A stretch of 16,661 bases of DNA, from assembly GCA_964361435.1 (NCBI GenBank), contig CAYIAN010000009.1:1-16661 (forward strand), given 5' to 3'. Shown piece after piece: positions 1 through 6,736 of the stretch. The notes under the pieces were generated by a model, which worked only from the letters and a program-made list of their open reading frames with translations, had not been told where the DNA came from and ran no database searches. How positions within the stretch are numbered: the first letter of the stretch is position 1; each line of letters begins with the position of its first letter. Origin of the DNA: GWA2-46-10 sp964361435. GTDB lineage: Bacteria; Patescibacteriota; Minisyncoccia; UBA6257; Colwellbacteraceae. Both the position numbers and the translations under genes were made by a program.

Positions 1-78
1 GTAGGCGCTCTGACTGTAGTAGGCGCTCTGACTGTAGTAGGCGCTCTGACTGTAGGTATAGTAGGCGCTTTGACTGTA
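1..78. repeat. 18-bp tandem repeat coding for YSQSAY
   Basis: Three exact consecutive copies of gtaggcgctctgactgta occupy 1-54. A 6-base spacer (ggtata) and a fourth copy with one change (c to t) follow at 61-78. The unit length is a multiple of three and reads YSQSAY in the minus-strand gene, with the 6-base spacer adding Thr-Tyr in frame. The array continues past the left edge, so the copy number is unknown. Near-identical copies suggest recent expansion by slippage or unequal recombination. Confidence 0.95.
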
Positions 79-567
79 GGCATAGCAGTCATTAGTAAGG
101 CTGTATGCATTGTCGTCGCAATCAATTATTGTTCTACCTCCGTTAGTTAAACTGCTTACCCTCACAGCGCCTACTGGTTTATTTGCATCTCTATACCAAG
201 TAAGCGCTGCAGTATAGGTGTCCCCATCACCATCTACTGCCCAAAGATAACTCTTAACTATTTCGTTACTCTGTCCGAATGTTTGTACCTCCACAAGGGT
301 TCCGTTAAGAGTTATGCTTTTACCAGGATTGAATACTACATGTTGGTTGGCGTTTACCGTAAGGGTAACCCCAGCGTTAATTGTTATATTGCCGTTATCT
401 ACCCCATCGTCATTACCGTAGAAACTGCAACTAGAGCTAATGGTATAATCTCCCGATGCTGCTGGCTCGGGGCATGACACAGCTTGAGCTTCTTGCGCAA
501 AAAGAAACAGCGCAAAACAGGCTGTGGCTATGACTAAGGGCGCTCTGAAGGTGGTAATCTTTATCAC
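1..567 (-). CDS. Secreted protein with metal-site motif and YSQSAY tail repeats (C-terminus off the window)
   Basis: I translated this by hand: the frame is open from a GTG at 567-565 down to base 1, 189 codons, with no stop before the edge, so the C-terminus is missing. Residues 1-29 are a signal peptide (hydrophobic core ending in A-Q-A). The mature part begins V-S-C and contains a beta-rich segment, then D112-G-D-G-D116 and, about 35 residues later, D149-C-D-D152. This spacing resembles the MopE/thrombospondin-type-3-like cation-binding motif seen in many secreted bacterial proteins. From residue 162 the chain becomes a Tyr/Ser/Gln/Ala repeat (YSQSAY). The GTG overlaps the TGA of the upstream gene by four bases (GTGA), so the two are probably translated as a coupled pair. 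Function is unknown; a surface-exposed or adhesive protein is the natural guess. The gene call is firm, the role is not. Confidence 0.8.
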   Translation of the reverse strand, partial: MIKITTFRAPLVIATACFALFLFAQEAQAVSCPEPAASGDYTISSSCSFYGNDDGVDNGNITINAGVTLTVNANQHVVFNPGKSITLNGTLVEVQTFGQSNEIVKSYLWAVDGDGDTYTAALTWYRDANKPVGAVRVSSLTNGGRTIIDCDDNAYSLTNDCYAYSQSAYYTYSQSAYYSQSAYYSQSAY

Positions 568-1067
568 CTTACTGTGGTTACAATACTGGATACACCCGTG
601 GTACTAACGGCAATTACGGTTATAGTATAATTTCCATTCAGGGTATCATCCGGAAATGCTACAGATCCTTTCCAGATTCCATCCAGATCAGTTCCCTCAG
701 CTAGTGACAAATTGGCACTAGTTGCTTTTGAGACATTATCTAAAGTAATTACTACTGTAACCGAGGTCACTGGGTTTGTGTCAGACACTTTTACGGAAAT
801 GCTCTGCATCTCACCTGTTTTAGCATCGATAGGATTAACGGTTAGCTCAGTTGTCTGAGGGCCAGCGAAATTACCGCTTATGCTATACGTCTGAATCCCC
901 TGAGGAAGAGGCCTTGAGGGCCTTGAGCCCTCCTGGGATTTATCAGTAGAGGTTTTTTGTTCGTCCGGCACAGCGTAGAACTTAACAAGCGCCACAACAG
1001 CCACAAGCACAGCTACCTGTACCACTATCCAACCCCAGTTATTGTTTTTTCCGTTGAGTCTAAACAT
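564..1067 (-). CDS. Membrane-anchored protein with Ig-like beta domain, function unknown
   Basis: The protein has 167 residues. A short basic N-terminus precedes one hydrophobic segment at about 12-31, then a charged and proline-rich linker (about 35-57), then a Thr/Ser/Val-rich beta-strand domain at about 60-167. That domain has the alternating pattern of an immunoglobulin-like or cadherin-like sandwich, including N-G-N-Y-T-I-T-V near the end, where such domains usually place strand F. The anchor orientation (basic residues before, acidic after) puts the domain outside the cytoplasm. It is the first gene of a two-gene minus-strand unit: its TGA overlaps the GTG of the repeat protein. No strong Shine-Dalgarno sequence precedes the ATG. 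No catalytic residues were recognised; a structural or binding role is inferred. Confidence 0.75.
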   Translation of the reverse strand: MFRLNGKNNNWGWIVVQVAVLVAVVALVKFYAVPDEQKTSTDKSQEGSRPSRPLPQGIQTYSISGNFAGPQTTELTVNPIDAKTGEMQSISVKVSDTNPVTSVTVVITLDNVSKATSANLSLAEGTDLDGIWKGSVAFPDDTLNGNYTITVIAVSTTGVSSIVTTVR

Positions 1068-1185
1068 CTATGAAACCGTACAACACACGCCCTTATTCAT
1101 TAACATAGACAGTATCTTTTATGTATCGTGAGATGGTATCATATAACAGTGTATTATACAAATAGATTGTTAATATAAAAAGAGT
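1068..1185. promoter_or_regulatory. Divergent intergenic region, likely back-to-back promoters
   Basis: This 118-base AT-rich gap separates the minus-strand pair from the plus-strand Cys/His cluster, so each side needs its own promoter. On the plus strand a TATTAT (1152-1157) lies 18 bases after a weak GTGAGA -35 candidate (1128-1133). A TAATAT (1171-1176) lies nine bases before the ATG and could drive an almost leaderless transcript. No convincing minus-strand box was picked. Only the existence of promoters here is likely; the exact boxes are guesses. Confidence 0.35.
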
Positions 1186-2400
1186 ATGAAAACAGAATTC
1201 AGTTTATATAGTCACAAGGTCACCATGATCTTCATCCTGGCTGTAGGCCTATTAACCCTAGGCGGCTTCAGTTACATCAAGCTAATTTCGAACCCTTATC
1301 CAGAATTGGAGGAGATTAACGGCAAAGATTTACGTTTCAAGGAGCTCAATAAAATCTTTACCAACATAGCAGAAGCCAAGGGCGCAGAATATGCTTTCGA
1401 GGTATTGGGGCGGGCAGAACTTCCTCCGAATACGGATACGCATCTTCTAGGCCATACAGTGGGAGATGTTCTGTATAAAGATGAGGGGGTGGATGGCATA
1501 ACGGTGTGTACAAAAGATTTCAGAAACGCCTGTTCGCACTCTATCGTGGTAGGCCATTTTTTGAAAAACGGAGAAAACGCCCTTGGAGATATATTTGAGG
1601 CTTGTCAGAAAGCTCCGGGAGGATCGGGGGCATACGGTATGTGCTACCATGGATTAGGGCATGGAGTTCTGGTATACACTAACTACGATTTAGAGAAGAC
1701 AGCGGTTTTGTGCGAGAAGAGCAAGCCCGTTAAGCAGCAGGGCATGGAATCCGCAGAGTGCATAGGGGGAGCCATTATGGAAATAGTAGGTGGGGGTCAA
1801 CACAATCCTGAAGCCTGGGCGGCGTCAAGAGAAAAATATTTACCGGGATTAAGCAACCCCCTTTATCCATGTACTGCATCATTTATGCCCTCCGCGACCA
1901 GGTATCACTGTTTACTTTACTTAACGCCCCATTTATGGGAGCAAGTAGGCGGGGATTCAGGTAACCTAAAAGCGGAAGATTTTGAATCCGCCTTTCGTCT
2001 CTGTGAAACATTGCCGGCCACCAATACGAAAGAAGAGGATGCCTGCTATGGGGGTTTTGGAAAAGAGTTCGTCACCCTAGTCAAAAGCAGGGATATTCGA
2101 CAGATAGATAACTTTTCCAAGGAAAATTCCAAACAGGTATATGATTGGTGTCTCCTTGCAGAGAAAGAAGAAGGCATTAAGGCTTGCATAAGACATGCGG
2201 TTAACTCCCTCTATTGGGGTGGTGAGAATAATGTAGATGCTTCCATTGGTTTCTGTGCGAAGATTGAAAAATCCGAGCATCAAAGCGAGTGTTTTAAGCA
2301 TCTATCAGAAATAATTGTTTATTACTCCAGAAACGACCAAAATGAGACTGCCAAGTTGTGTAGTAAAATCCCAGAAAATTTCAGAACATATTGTAAATAA
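1186..2400 (+). CDS. Cys/His-rich anchored repeat protein, divergent member (CYHxxGH family)
   Basis: The protein has 404 residues. One hydrophobic anchor lies at about 12-30 with the rest predicted outside. It holds the three family motifs in order: T-H86-L-L-G-H90, C116-S-H118-x4-G-H124 and C153-Y-H155-G-L-G-H159. Here the first motif has lost the Cys that precedes the first His in the other four paralogues, and the second has its histidines shifted (SH...GH in place of xxHG). The C-terminal half carries paired cysteines (176/192, 273/287, 322/334, 357/369, 392/403), one pair per hairpin-like repeat of about 35 residues. There are 16 cysteines in total. It is the first gene after the divergent gap, and 69 bases separate it from the next. 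I do not recognise the family by name; a metal-binding or redox role outside the membrane is inferred from the ligands. The start ATG has only a weak AAGAG upstream. Confidence 0.85.
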   Translation: MKTEFSLYSHKVTMIFILAVGLLTLGGFSYIKLISNPYPELEEINGKDLRFKELNKIFTNIAEAKGAEYAFEVLGRAELPPNTDTHLLGHTVGDVLYKDEGVDGITVCTKDFRNACSHSIVVGHFLKNGENALGDIFEACQKAPGGSGAYGMCYHGLGHGVLVYTNYDLEKTAVLCEKSKPVKQQGMESAECIGGAIMEIVGGGQHNPEAWAASREKYLPGLSNPLYPCTASFMPSATRYHCLLYLTPHLWEQVGGDSGNLKAEDFESAFRLCETLPATNTKEEDACYGGFGKEFVTLVKSRDIRQIDNFSKENSKQVYDWCLLAEKEEGIKACIRHAVNSLYWGGENNVDASIGFCAKIEKSEHQSECFKHLSEIIVYYSRNDQNETAKLCSKIPENFRTYCK

Positions 2401-2469
2401 TAAATTACCTGAGTATGAAGGAGGCGTTTTCAAGGCTTGCACTGTGCTCAGTAAGAGGGTCGTTAAAAA

Positions 2470-3663
2470 GTGTACAAGATGAATTTTAATTCCAGGGTGG
2501 TAATAGCATTATGCCTAACCTCACTGACGATAATAGGGTTAGTAATTTCTCGGATGGATAGTCCCCAGAACGAAAAAATTGTAAAGTGTTCCCAATCTGA
2601 AAATAAGCAATTGTGTTGGCAAGACCTACTGACAGAAACATTCGACCGGAATGGTCTAGACAAAAGTCTAGATTTAGTGGAAGTTATTTATGAATCAGAC
2701 CCGGAGTTCATCGACGTATGTCATACTTTTGGTCATTTACTTGGCAAAAAAGCATATGAGGCATTCGTCGCTGGAAAGGAGGTCAAGGTGAATCCCAAAA
2801 CTGCCTTTTGCTCTTACGGCTTTTATCACGGGCTAATGGAACAGATGGCCAGGAGCGAATCGGACATTTCCCGAATAAGAGATTTCTGCGACTACGTGGA
2901 CGCGCAAATTGCCGATCAAAGTCCAGATGCGACTCTTCAATGTTTTCATGGTATTGGGCATGGGTGGGTCAATGTCCACGATCTGCCGGAACTTTGGGGG
3001 AATCCCATAGGTATTGCCCAAAGGGGCATAAACCTTTGCGAGAAAGTTTCACATAATGAGGCTGAACTGTCCCGTTGTGCCACTGGTGTGTTTAACGGTA
3101 TGGCCTTCTTTTATGTGGCTAATGAATACGAGTTAGAAATAAACAAAGAAGATCCTTTGTGGCTTTGCAGGATACAGGAAAAGCAGTATCAAGATCCGTG
3201 TTATCTGAGTTTAAATGTGGTACTTGTGAATGTTGCGGATAACAATCTGCTCAAAGCAGCGAAATTTATTGAAGAGATACCCGAAGACGATTATGCGCGT
3301 CACGCTATGCTGAATTTAGCCATCCCCTTTGGAATGATGAGCATTAGAGGTGCAGGTGGGGAAGGCATTAGTCTTTGCCGGCAGCTTCAACCCAGACTAA
3401 TAGAGTCTTGTATCCAAGGGCATGCATTCGCTTCTCTCGAGCATGGAGAACCCGGAAAGGGCTATATTGGAGCCATTAACACGTGTATCTACTCTAATCT
3501 CAGTGAGGAGGAGAGAGAGGGCTGTCTGTCATATATTTTTAATTATCTGCCTCAATGGTATTCTAAGGACAAGGCTTATGCGATTTGTAAGGCATTGGAT
3601 GTAGAATATAGGGAATTTTGTTCCGACTTAGTGAAGAAACGACTAAGCGAATTCAATCCATAA
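2470..3663 (+). CDS. Cys/His-rich anchored repeat protein, type A (CYHxxGH family)
   Basis: The protein has 397 residues from a GTG start. GAGGG lies about ten bases upstream of the GTG, which favours it over the in-frame ATG nine bases further on. The anchor is at about 10-27. Motifs: C84-H85-T-F-G-H89, C114-S-Y-G-F-Y-H120-G and C158-F-H160-G-I-G-H164. Cysteine pairs follow at 190/203, 233/244, 303/314, 339/352 and 373/384; between the second and third, one repeat (about 262-290) has lost both cysteines. The closest relative in the window is the cupredoxin-fused protein at 5199-6731. The two share a stretch reading CATG-(V/I)-FN, then N-(E/Q)-Y-x-L-E and D-P-x-W-x-C-R. Its TAA overlaps the ATG of the next gene (TAATG), so translation is likely coupled. 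Function unknown; extracytoplasmic metal binding is inferred. Confidence 0.88.
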   Translation: MYKMNFNSRVVIALCLTSLTIIGLVISRMDSPQNEKIVKCSQSENKQLCWQDLLTETFDRNGLDKSLDLVEVIYESDPEFIDVCHTFGHLLGKKAYEAFVAGKEVKVNPKTAFCSYGFYHGLMEQMARSESDISRIRDFCDYVDAQIADQSPDATLQCFHGIGHGWVNVHDLPELWGNPIGIAQRGINLCEKVSHNEAELSRCATGVFNGMAFFYVANEYELEINKEDPLWLCRIQEKQYQDPCYLSLNVVLVNVADNNLLKAAKFIEEIPEDDYARHAMLNLAIPFGMMSIRGAGGEGISLCRQLQPRLIESCIQGHAFASLEHGEPGKGYIGAINTCIYSNLSEEEREGCLSYIFNYLPQWYSKDKAYAICKALDVEYREFCSDLVKKRLSEFNP

Positions 3664-4838
3664 TGGTGAAATACATAAATAAATACTTCATCATTGCCTT
3701 TGTGGTGGGGGCAATGCTTCTCTTGGCTTTCTTTGCAACCACGGGGAATATGTCGCTTGAAGCTTACGCCGACAACGTAATTGAGAAGTGCAAAAATGCT
3801 ACTAAAAAACAGGAATGCTACGACCAAGAAATCCCAAAGTTAATGGGGAGAATAAGCATGGAAGATGCCTTTAGAGTTACCACCATAGTGCAAGAGAAGG
3901 ACACGTCTTTTCCGTATTGCCACGTTCTGGGACACATCCTGGCGAATATAGAAACTAAGAAAAACCCTGAGGCTTGGAAAGATGTTATTGGGCGTTGTCC
4001 GAGTGGTGTCTGCTCAAACGGCTGCGTGCATGGTGCTTTTCAGGAAAAATATCGGTCTGAAATTCTCTCGGGTGAAGAACTCGAGGAGGCAAAAAAAGAG
4101 TTGGAGATCATATGTGAAGGAAGAGAAGGGTATAGACCGACTAATGTGGAGCAGGGTAGTTGCTATCACGCCTTGGGGCATCTGCTCATATACGTAACGG
4201 GCGCCGACATAAATAAAGCAGTATCAATCTGCGACGAAACAAGCGAGAAGCCTGATGGGAGAGATTTTAGACCCCTGTGTTACGATGGCGCATTTATGCA
4301 GATATTTCAGCCCGTGGGCGCAGAGGACATTACTCTTATACAAGGCAAGGAACAGACTAAGGAAAGTGTAGTTGATTTTTGCGCAAACTACAGCGGAGAA
4401 AAGAGGGTTTCGTGCTGGACCGAATCCTGGCCGTTGTTTATTGAAGAGATAATGTTGCCCGGCGGGGCCCTTAATTTCTGCTCTCGTCTTTCGGGGGAGG
4501 GCAAAGAAACCTGTCTGGCGGATATTTTTTATATTTATCCAATTCAGGTGGACTTTAATCAGAGTTCGATTAAAAAATATTGCAGTGCCTTACCGGGAAT
4601 ATATAAGAACAAATGCATTGGGCAGTTCGCGACCAGGTTAATTGAGATTGACTCGAGGAATGTTAATATGGCCGTTTCTTTTTGTGAGGGACTGGATGCG
4701 GAAGAGAAAACAAAATGCCTTGAAGTGCTTGCCGATGCTGCAGGATTCGTTTTCCATCCAGATTCGCCTGAATACGATGAACTTTGCCGCCTACTCCCAA
4801 CAGAACTCCAAAGCAGATGCTATGGACAAAAGGATTAA
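3663..4838 (+). CDS. Cys/His-rich anchored repeat protein, type B (CYHxxGH family)
   Basis: The frame is open from 3618, but I place the start at the ATG overlapping the previous stop (TAATG, 3661-3665). This gives 391 residues and a normal anchor at about 8-26. Motifs: C86-H87-V-L-G-H91, C117-S-N-G-C-V-H123-G and C167-Y-H169-A-L-G-H173. The C-terminal part is the clearest repeat rod in the cluster: cysteine pairs at 240/251, 273/284, 307/318, 341/352 and 375/386 are all exactly C-x10-C, with periods of 33-34 residues. That is the period of TPR-like helical hairpins, and the pairs suggest one disulfide per hairpin. An earlier pair at 190/206 is wider. Its closest relative here is 6737-8014. 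It overlaps the following cupredoxin gene by 17 bases. Enzymatic activity is not evident; a metal-binding scaffold is inferred. Confidence 0.9.
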   Translation: MVKYINKYFIIAFVVGAMLLLAFFATTGNMSLEAYADNVIEKCKNATKKQECYDQEIPKLMGRISMEDAFRVTTIVQEKDTSFPYCHVLGHILANIETKKNPEAWKDVIGRCPSGVCSNGCVHGAFQEKYRSEILSGEELEEAKKELEIICEGREGYRPTNVEQGSCYHALGHLLIYVTGADINKAVSICDETSEKPDGRDFRPLCYDGAFMQIFQPVGAEDITLIQGKEQTKESVVDFCANYSGEKRVSCWTESWPLFIEEIMLPGGALNFCSRLSGEGKETCLADIFYIYPIQVDFNQSSIKKYCSALPGIYKNKCIGQFATRLIEIDSRNVNMAVSFCEGLDAEEKTKCLEVLADAAGFVFHPDSPEYDELCRLLPTELQSRCYGQKD

Positions 4839-5199
4839 ACAAGGATTAATTGTGGCGACTATTGTAGTAGGGATGACCCTGGTTGCTGTTGCATTTTTCT
4901 ACTTTCGATACATTTATCCCGCCCAAACCCATGAGATTATTCTGACTGAAAACGGATTTGAACCCGCTTCAATAACGATCAAAAGATTTGACATGGTGAA
5001 GTTTTTCACGGTGACAAGCAAAGACTTTTGGCCTGCTTCAAATCTACATCCTCTCCATGATATCTACCCCGCCTTTGATTCCAAGATACCGATCAAACCG
5101 AACAAGTCTTGGAATTTTCGTTTCACTAAGGTAGGAAGTTGGGAATATCACGACCACCTCTTCCCCACACGCCAAGGTACTATAATAGTTCTGCTCTAA
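4822..5199 (+). CDS. Membrane-anchored cupredoxin without a blue-copper Cys
   Basis: The protein is 125 residues from the ATG at 4822, chosen because it gives a basic N-terminus directly before the hydrophobic anchor (about 9-28). The frame extends upstream to 4642, but only as an overlap with the previous gene. The rest is a small beta-sandwich with cupredoxin landmarks: N-G-F-x-P at 44-48, F69-W-P-A-S, L-H76-P-L-H79, the K-V-G-x-W strand at 103-107 and Y109-H-D-H112-L-F-P before a final G-T-I-I-V strand. Normal type 1 copper proteins have Cys, His and Met around this last loop. Here the aligned positions read Asp, Phe and Arg, and the protein contains no cysteine at all. Candidate ligands are H76, H79, H110, D111 and H112. 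Its TAA overlaps the ATG of the next gene, which starts with another cupredoxin domain. Metal binding is probable; electron transfer by a blue site is unlikely. Confidence 0.85.
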   Translation: MDKRIKQGLIVATIVVGMTLVAVAFFYFRYIYPAQTHEIILTENGFEPASITIKRFDMVKFFTVTSKDFWPASNLHPLHDIYPAFDSKIPIKPNKSWNFRFTKVGSWEYHDHLFPTRQGTIIVLL

Positions 5200-6731
5200 T
5201 GAAAGAACTCTATAAGAAAATCTCACTCGCAATCCGTAACCATATAGGCCTATCACTTTTAGGTGTTTTGGGGTTAGCATTGTTGATAGGAGGCTACTTC
5301 ATGGATTATAAACATCTACTCCTCTATTTACGGGTGCAAAGTGAACCAATCATTGAGTACGATGGAGAAAAATTTAATCCAGGTAGAGTGGTTATATTCA
5401 AGGGTACTGAAGTCACCTTTAAAAACTTGAGCGCACAGAATTTTTGGCCAGCTACTAATATCCACCCCCTCAACCTACTTTACTCAGAATTCAATGCTAG
5501 TTCTCAGATAGGCCCCGGAGACTCATGGAGTTTTGTTTTTGAGAAGGTAGGTGAGTGGGATTACCACGATCATTTAAATCCGTCAATGGGAGGGGAAATA
5601 ATCGTAATAGATAGAGACCCCATAAAGAAAAACGATGCGTGCTCAAAAATATCAGAACTTTCCTACGGCGACAGGCAAGTATGTTGGTATTTTGAAATGA
5701 AAAAAATCATTGAAAACGATGGAGTCAACGAAGCCTTTGATCATCTGACGTATCTTTTTAGCACGGAGCCTACTTTTGCCAGTGGTTGTCACGACGTAAC
5801 TCACATAATTGGAATTGTTGCTTATGAGAAATTCGTCAAGGGTGAACAGCTAAAATATGAAGGAGATACATCTTACTGCGGTTACGGCTATTATCACGGC
5901 TTTATTCAGGCTATGCTTTTTTCAACAGGAGACTACGAGCAAGCCAAGGAATTTTGTGAGGGCGCAGATGATTCGCTTAAATCAGTAGTAAAAAATTCGA
6001 ATGCTACGTATGCCTGTTACCATGGTATGGGGCATTCAATGTTTGACTCGCATTCCCCCAACCTTTGGGGAGATGAGGAGAAAATGCTTGAACCGGCGTT
6101 TGCCATCTGCGAGCAAATTACTGAAGGCGTTGAGGAGGGAAAAAGGAGAATGTGCGCTACTGGAATTTTTAATGCCCTAGGCCTGGCTTACACCGGCAAT
6201 CAGTACGGGCTAGAAATGAATGCTTCTGATCCCACTTGGATTTGTAGAAAACAACCGGAACTATACAAAGGACCATGCTTTATCGAAGTTGGTATAGCCT
6301 GGGTTATGAAGCAAGAAGGCGCCCTCGATTACGATTTTGATAAAGCGGCAGCATTCGTGAACTCAATCGATGATCCTATAGGCGAAGAGGTCTCAGCTTT
6401 CACTCTAGGCTCAGAATATATAAGAGTTCATAGATCAGAATTCTCGGATGGGAGCGATATGATTGAGAATTGCAATCTGTTCACTGGCAAGAATAATGAT
6501 AGTTGTATTTCCGGTGCGGTTCTGGGGCTTATCAACTGGGGTTTGCGCGGAGAAGAATTTAAAGATGCTCTTAGTTTTTGCAAGAATGATTTGATGAGCG
6601 AAAGACAGAGAGGAGCTTGTTTTGATTATTTTCTACCAAGGTTGAGAACCCTTTATTTGGAGGAGAAAGCCGATGAGGTATGCGCTTTGGCTGACCAAGA
6701 ATATAGACACCTATGTGAATTTACTACGTAA
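5199..6731 (+). CDS. Fusion: cupredoxin domain + type A Cys/His-rich repeat protein
   Basis: The protein is 510 residues from the ATG in the TAATG overlap with the preceding cupredoxin gene; the frame is open 60 bases further up, inside that gene. Order: cytoplasmic basic tail, anchor at about 16-35, cupredoxin at about 47-138 (F82-W-P-A, I-H89-P, Y122-H-D-H125-L-N-P), then a family domain at about 146-510. The cupredoxin has no Cys and also lacks the second loop histidine: Asn92 sits where the other two have His. Family motifs: C197-H198-x3-H202, C227-G-Y-G-Y-Y-H233-G and C273-Y-H275-G-M-G-H279. Cysteine pairs lie at 304/319, 349/360, 425/436, 461/474 and 495/506, with one Cys-free repeat between the second and third (V387, V398), the same place as in 2470-3663. 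The fusion is direct evidence that cupredoxin and repeat rod work together. The partner or substrate is unknown. Confidence 0.9.
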   Translation: MKELYKKISLAIRNHIGLSLLGVLGLALLIGGYFMDYKHLLLYLRVQSEPIIEYDGEKFNPGRVVIFKGTEVTFKNLSAQNFWPATNIHPLNLLYSEFNASSQIGPGDSWSFVFEKVGEWDYHDHLNPSMGGEIIVIDRDPIKKNDACSKISELSYGDRQVCWYFEMKKIIENDGVNEAFDHLTYLFSTEPTFASGCHDVTHIIGIVAYEKFVKGEQLKYEGDTSYCGYGYYHGFIQAMLFSTGDYEQAKEFCEGADDSLKSVVKNSNATYACYHGMGHSMFDSHSPNLWGDEEKMLEPAFAICEQITEGVEEGKRRMCATGIFNALGLAYTGNQYGLEMNASDPTWICRKQPELYKGPCFIEVGIAWVMKQEGALDYDFDKAAAFVNSIDDPIGEEVSAFTLGSEYIRVHRSEFSDGSDMIENCNLFTGKNNDSCISGAVLGLINWGLRGEEFKDALSFCKNDLMSERQRGACFDYFLPRLRTLYLEEKADEVCALADQEYRHLCEFTT

Positions 6732-6736
6732 AATAC

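Noticed and set aside
1..78. Repeat array as a CRISPR
   Set aside because: The units are 18 bp, head to tail with no unique spacers, and code for YSQSAY in frame.
283..477. 64-codon plus-strand frame
   Set aside because: It is antisense to the hand-translated secreted repeat protein, which has a signal peptide and a coupled start.
2414..2488. 24-codon frame between the first two paralogues (ATG at 2414)
   Set aside because: No Shine-Dalgarno sequence precedes its ATG, its AAGGAGG lies inside the frame, and it runs into the next gene in another frame; nothing supports translation.
4642..4821. Long N-terminal extension of the first cupredoxin
   Set aside because: The extra 60 residues lie over the end of the type B gene; the ATG at 4822 gives a normal basic tail and anchor.
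5139..5198. 20-residue extension of the cupredoxin fusion
   Set aside because: The TAATG start at 5199 matches the coupling used elsewhere, and the extension is only an overlap with the preceding gene.
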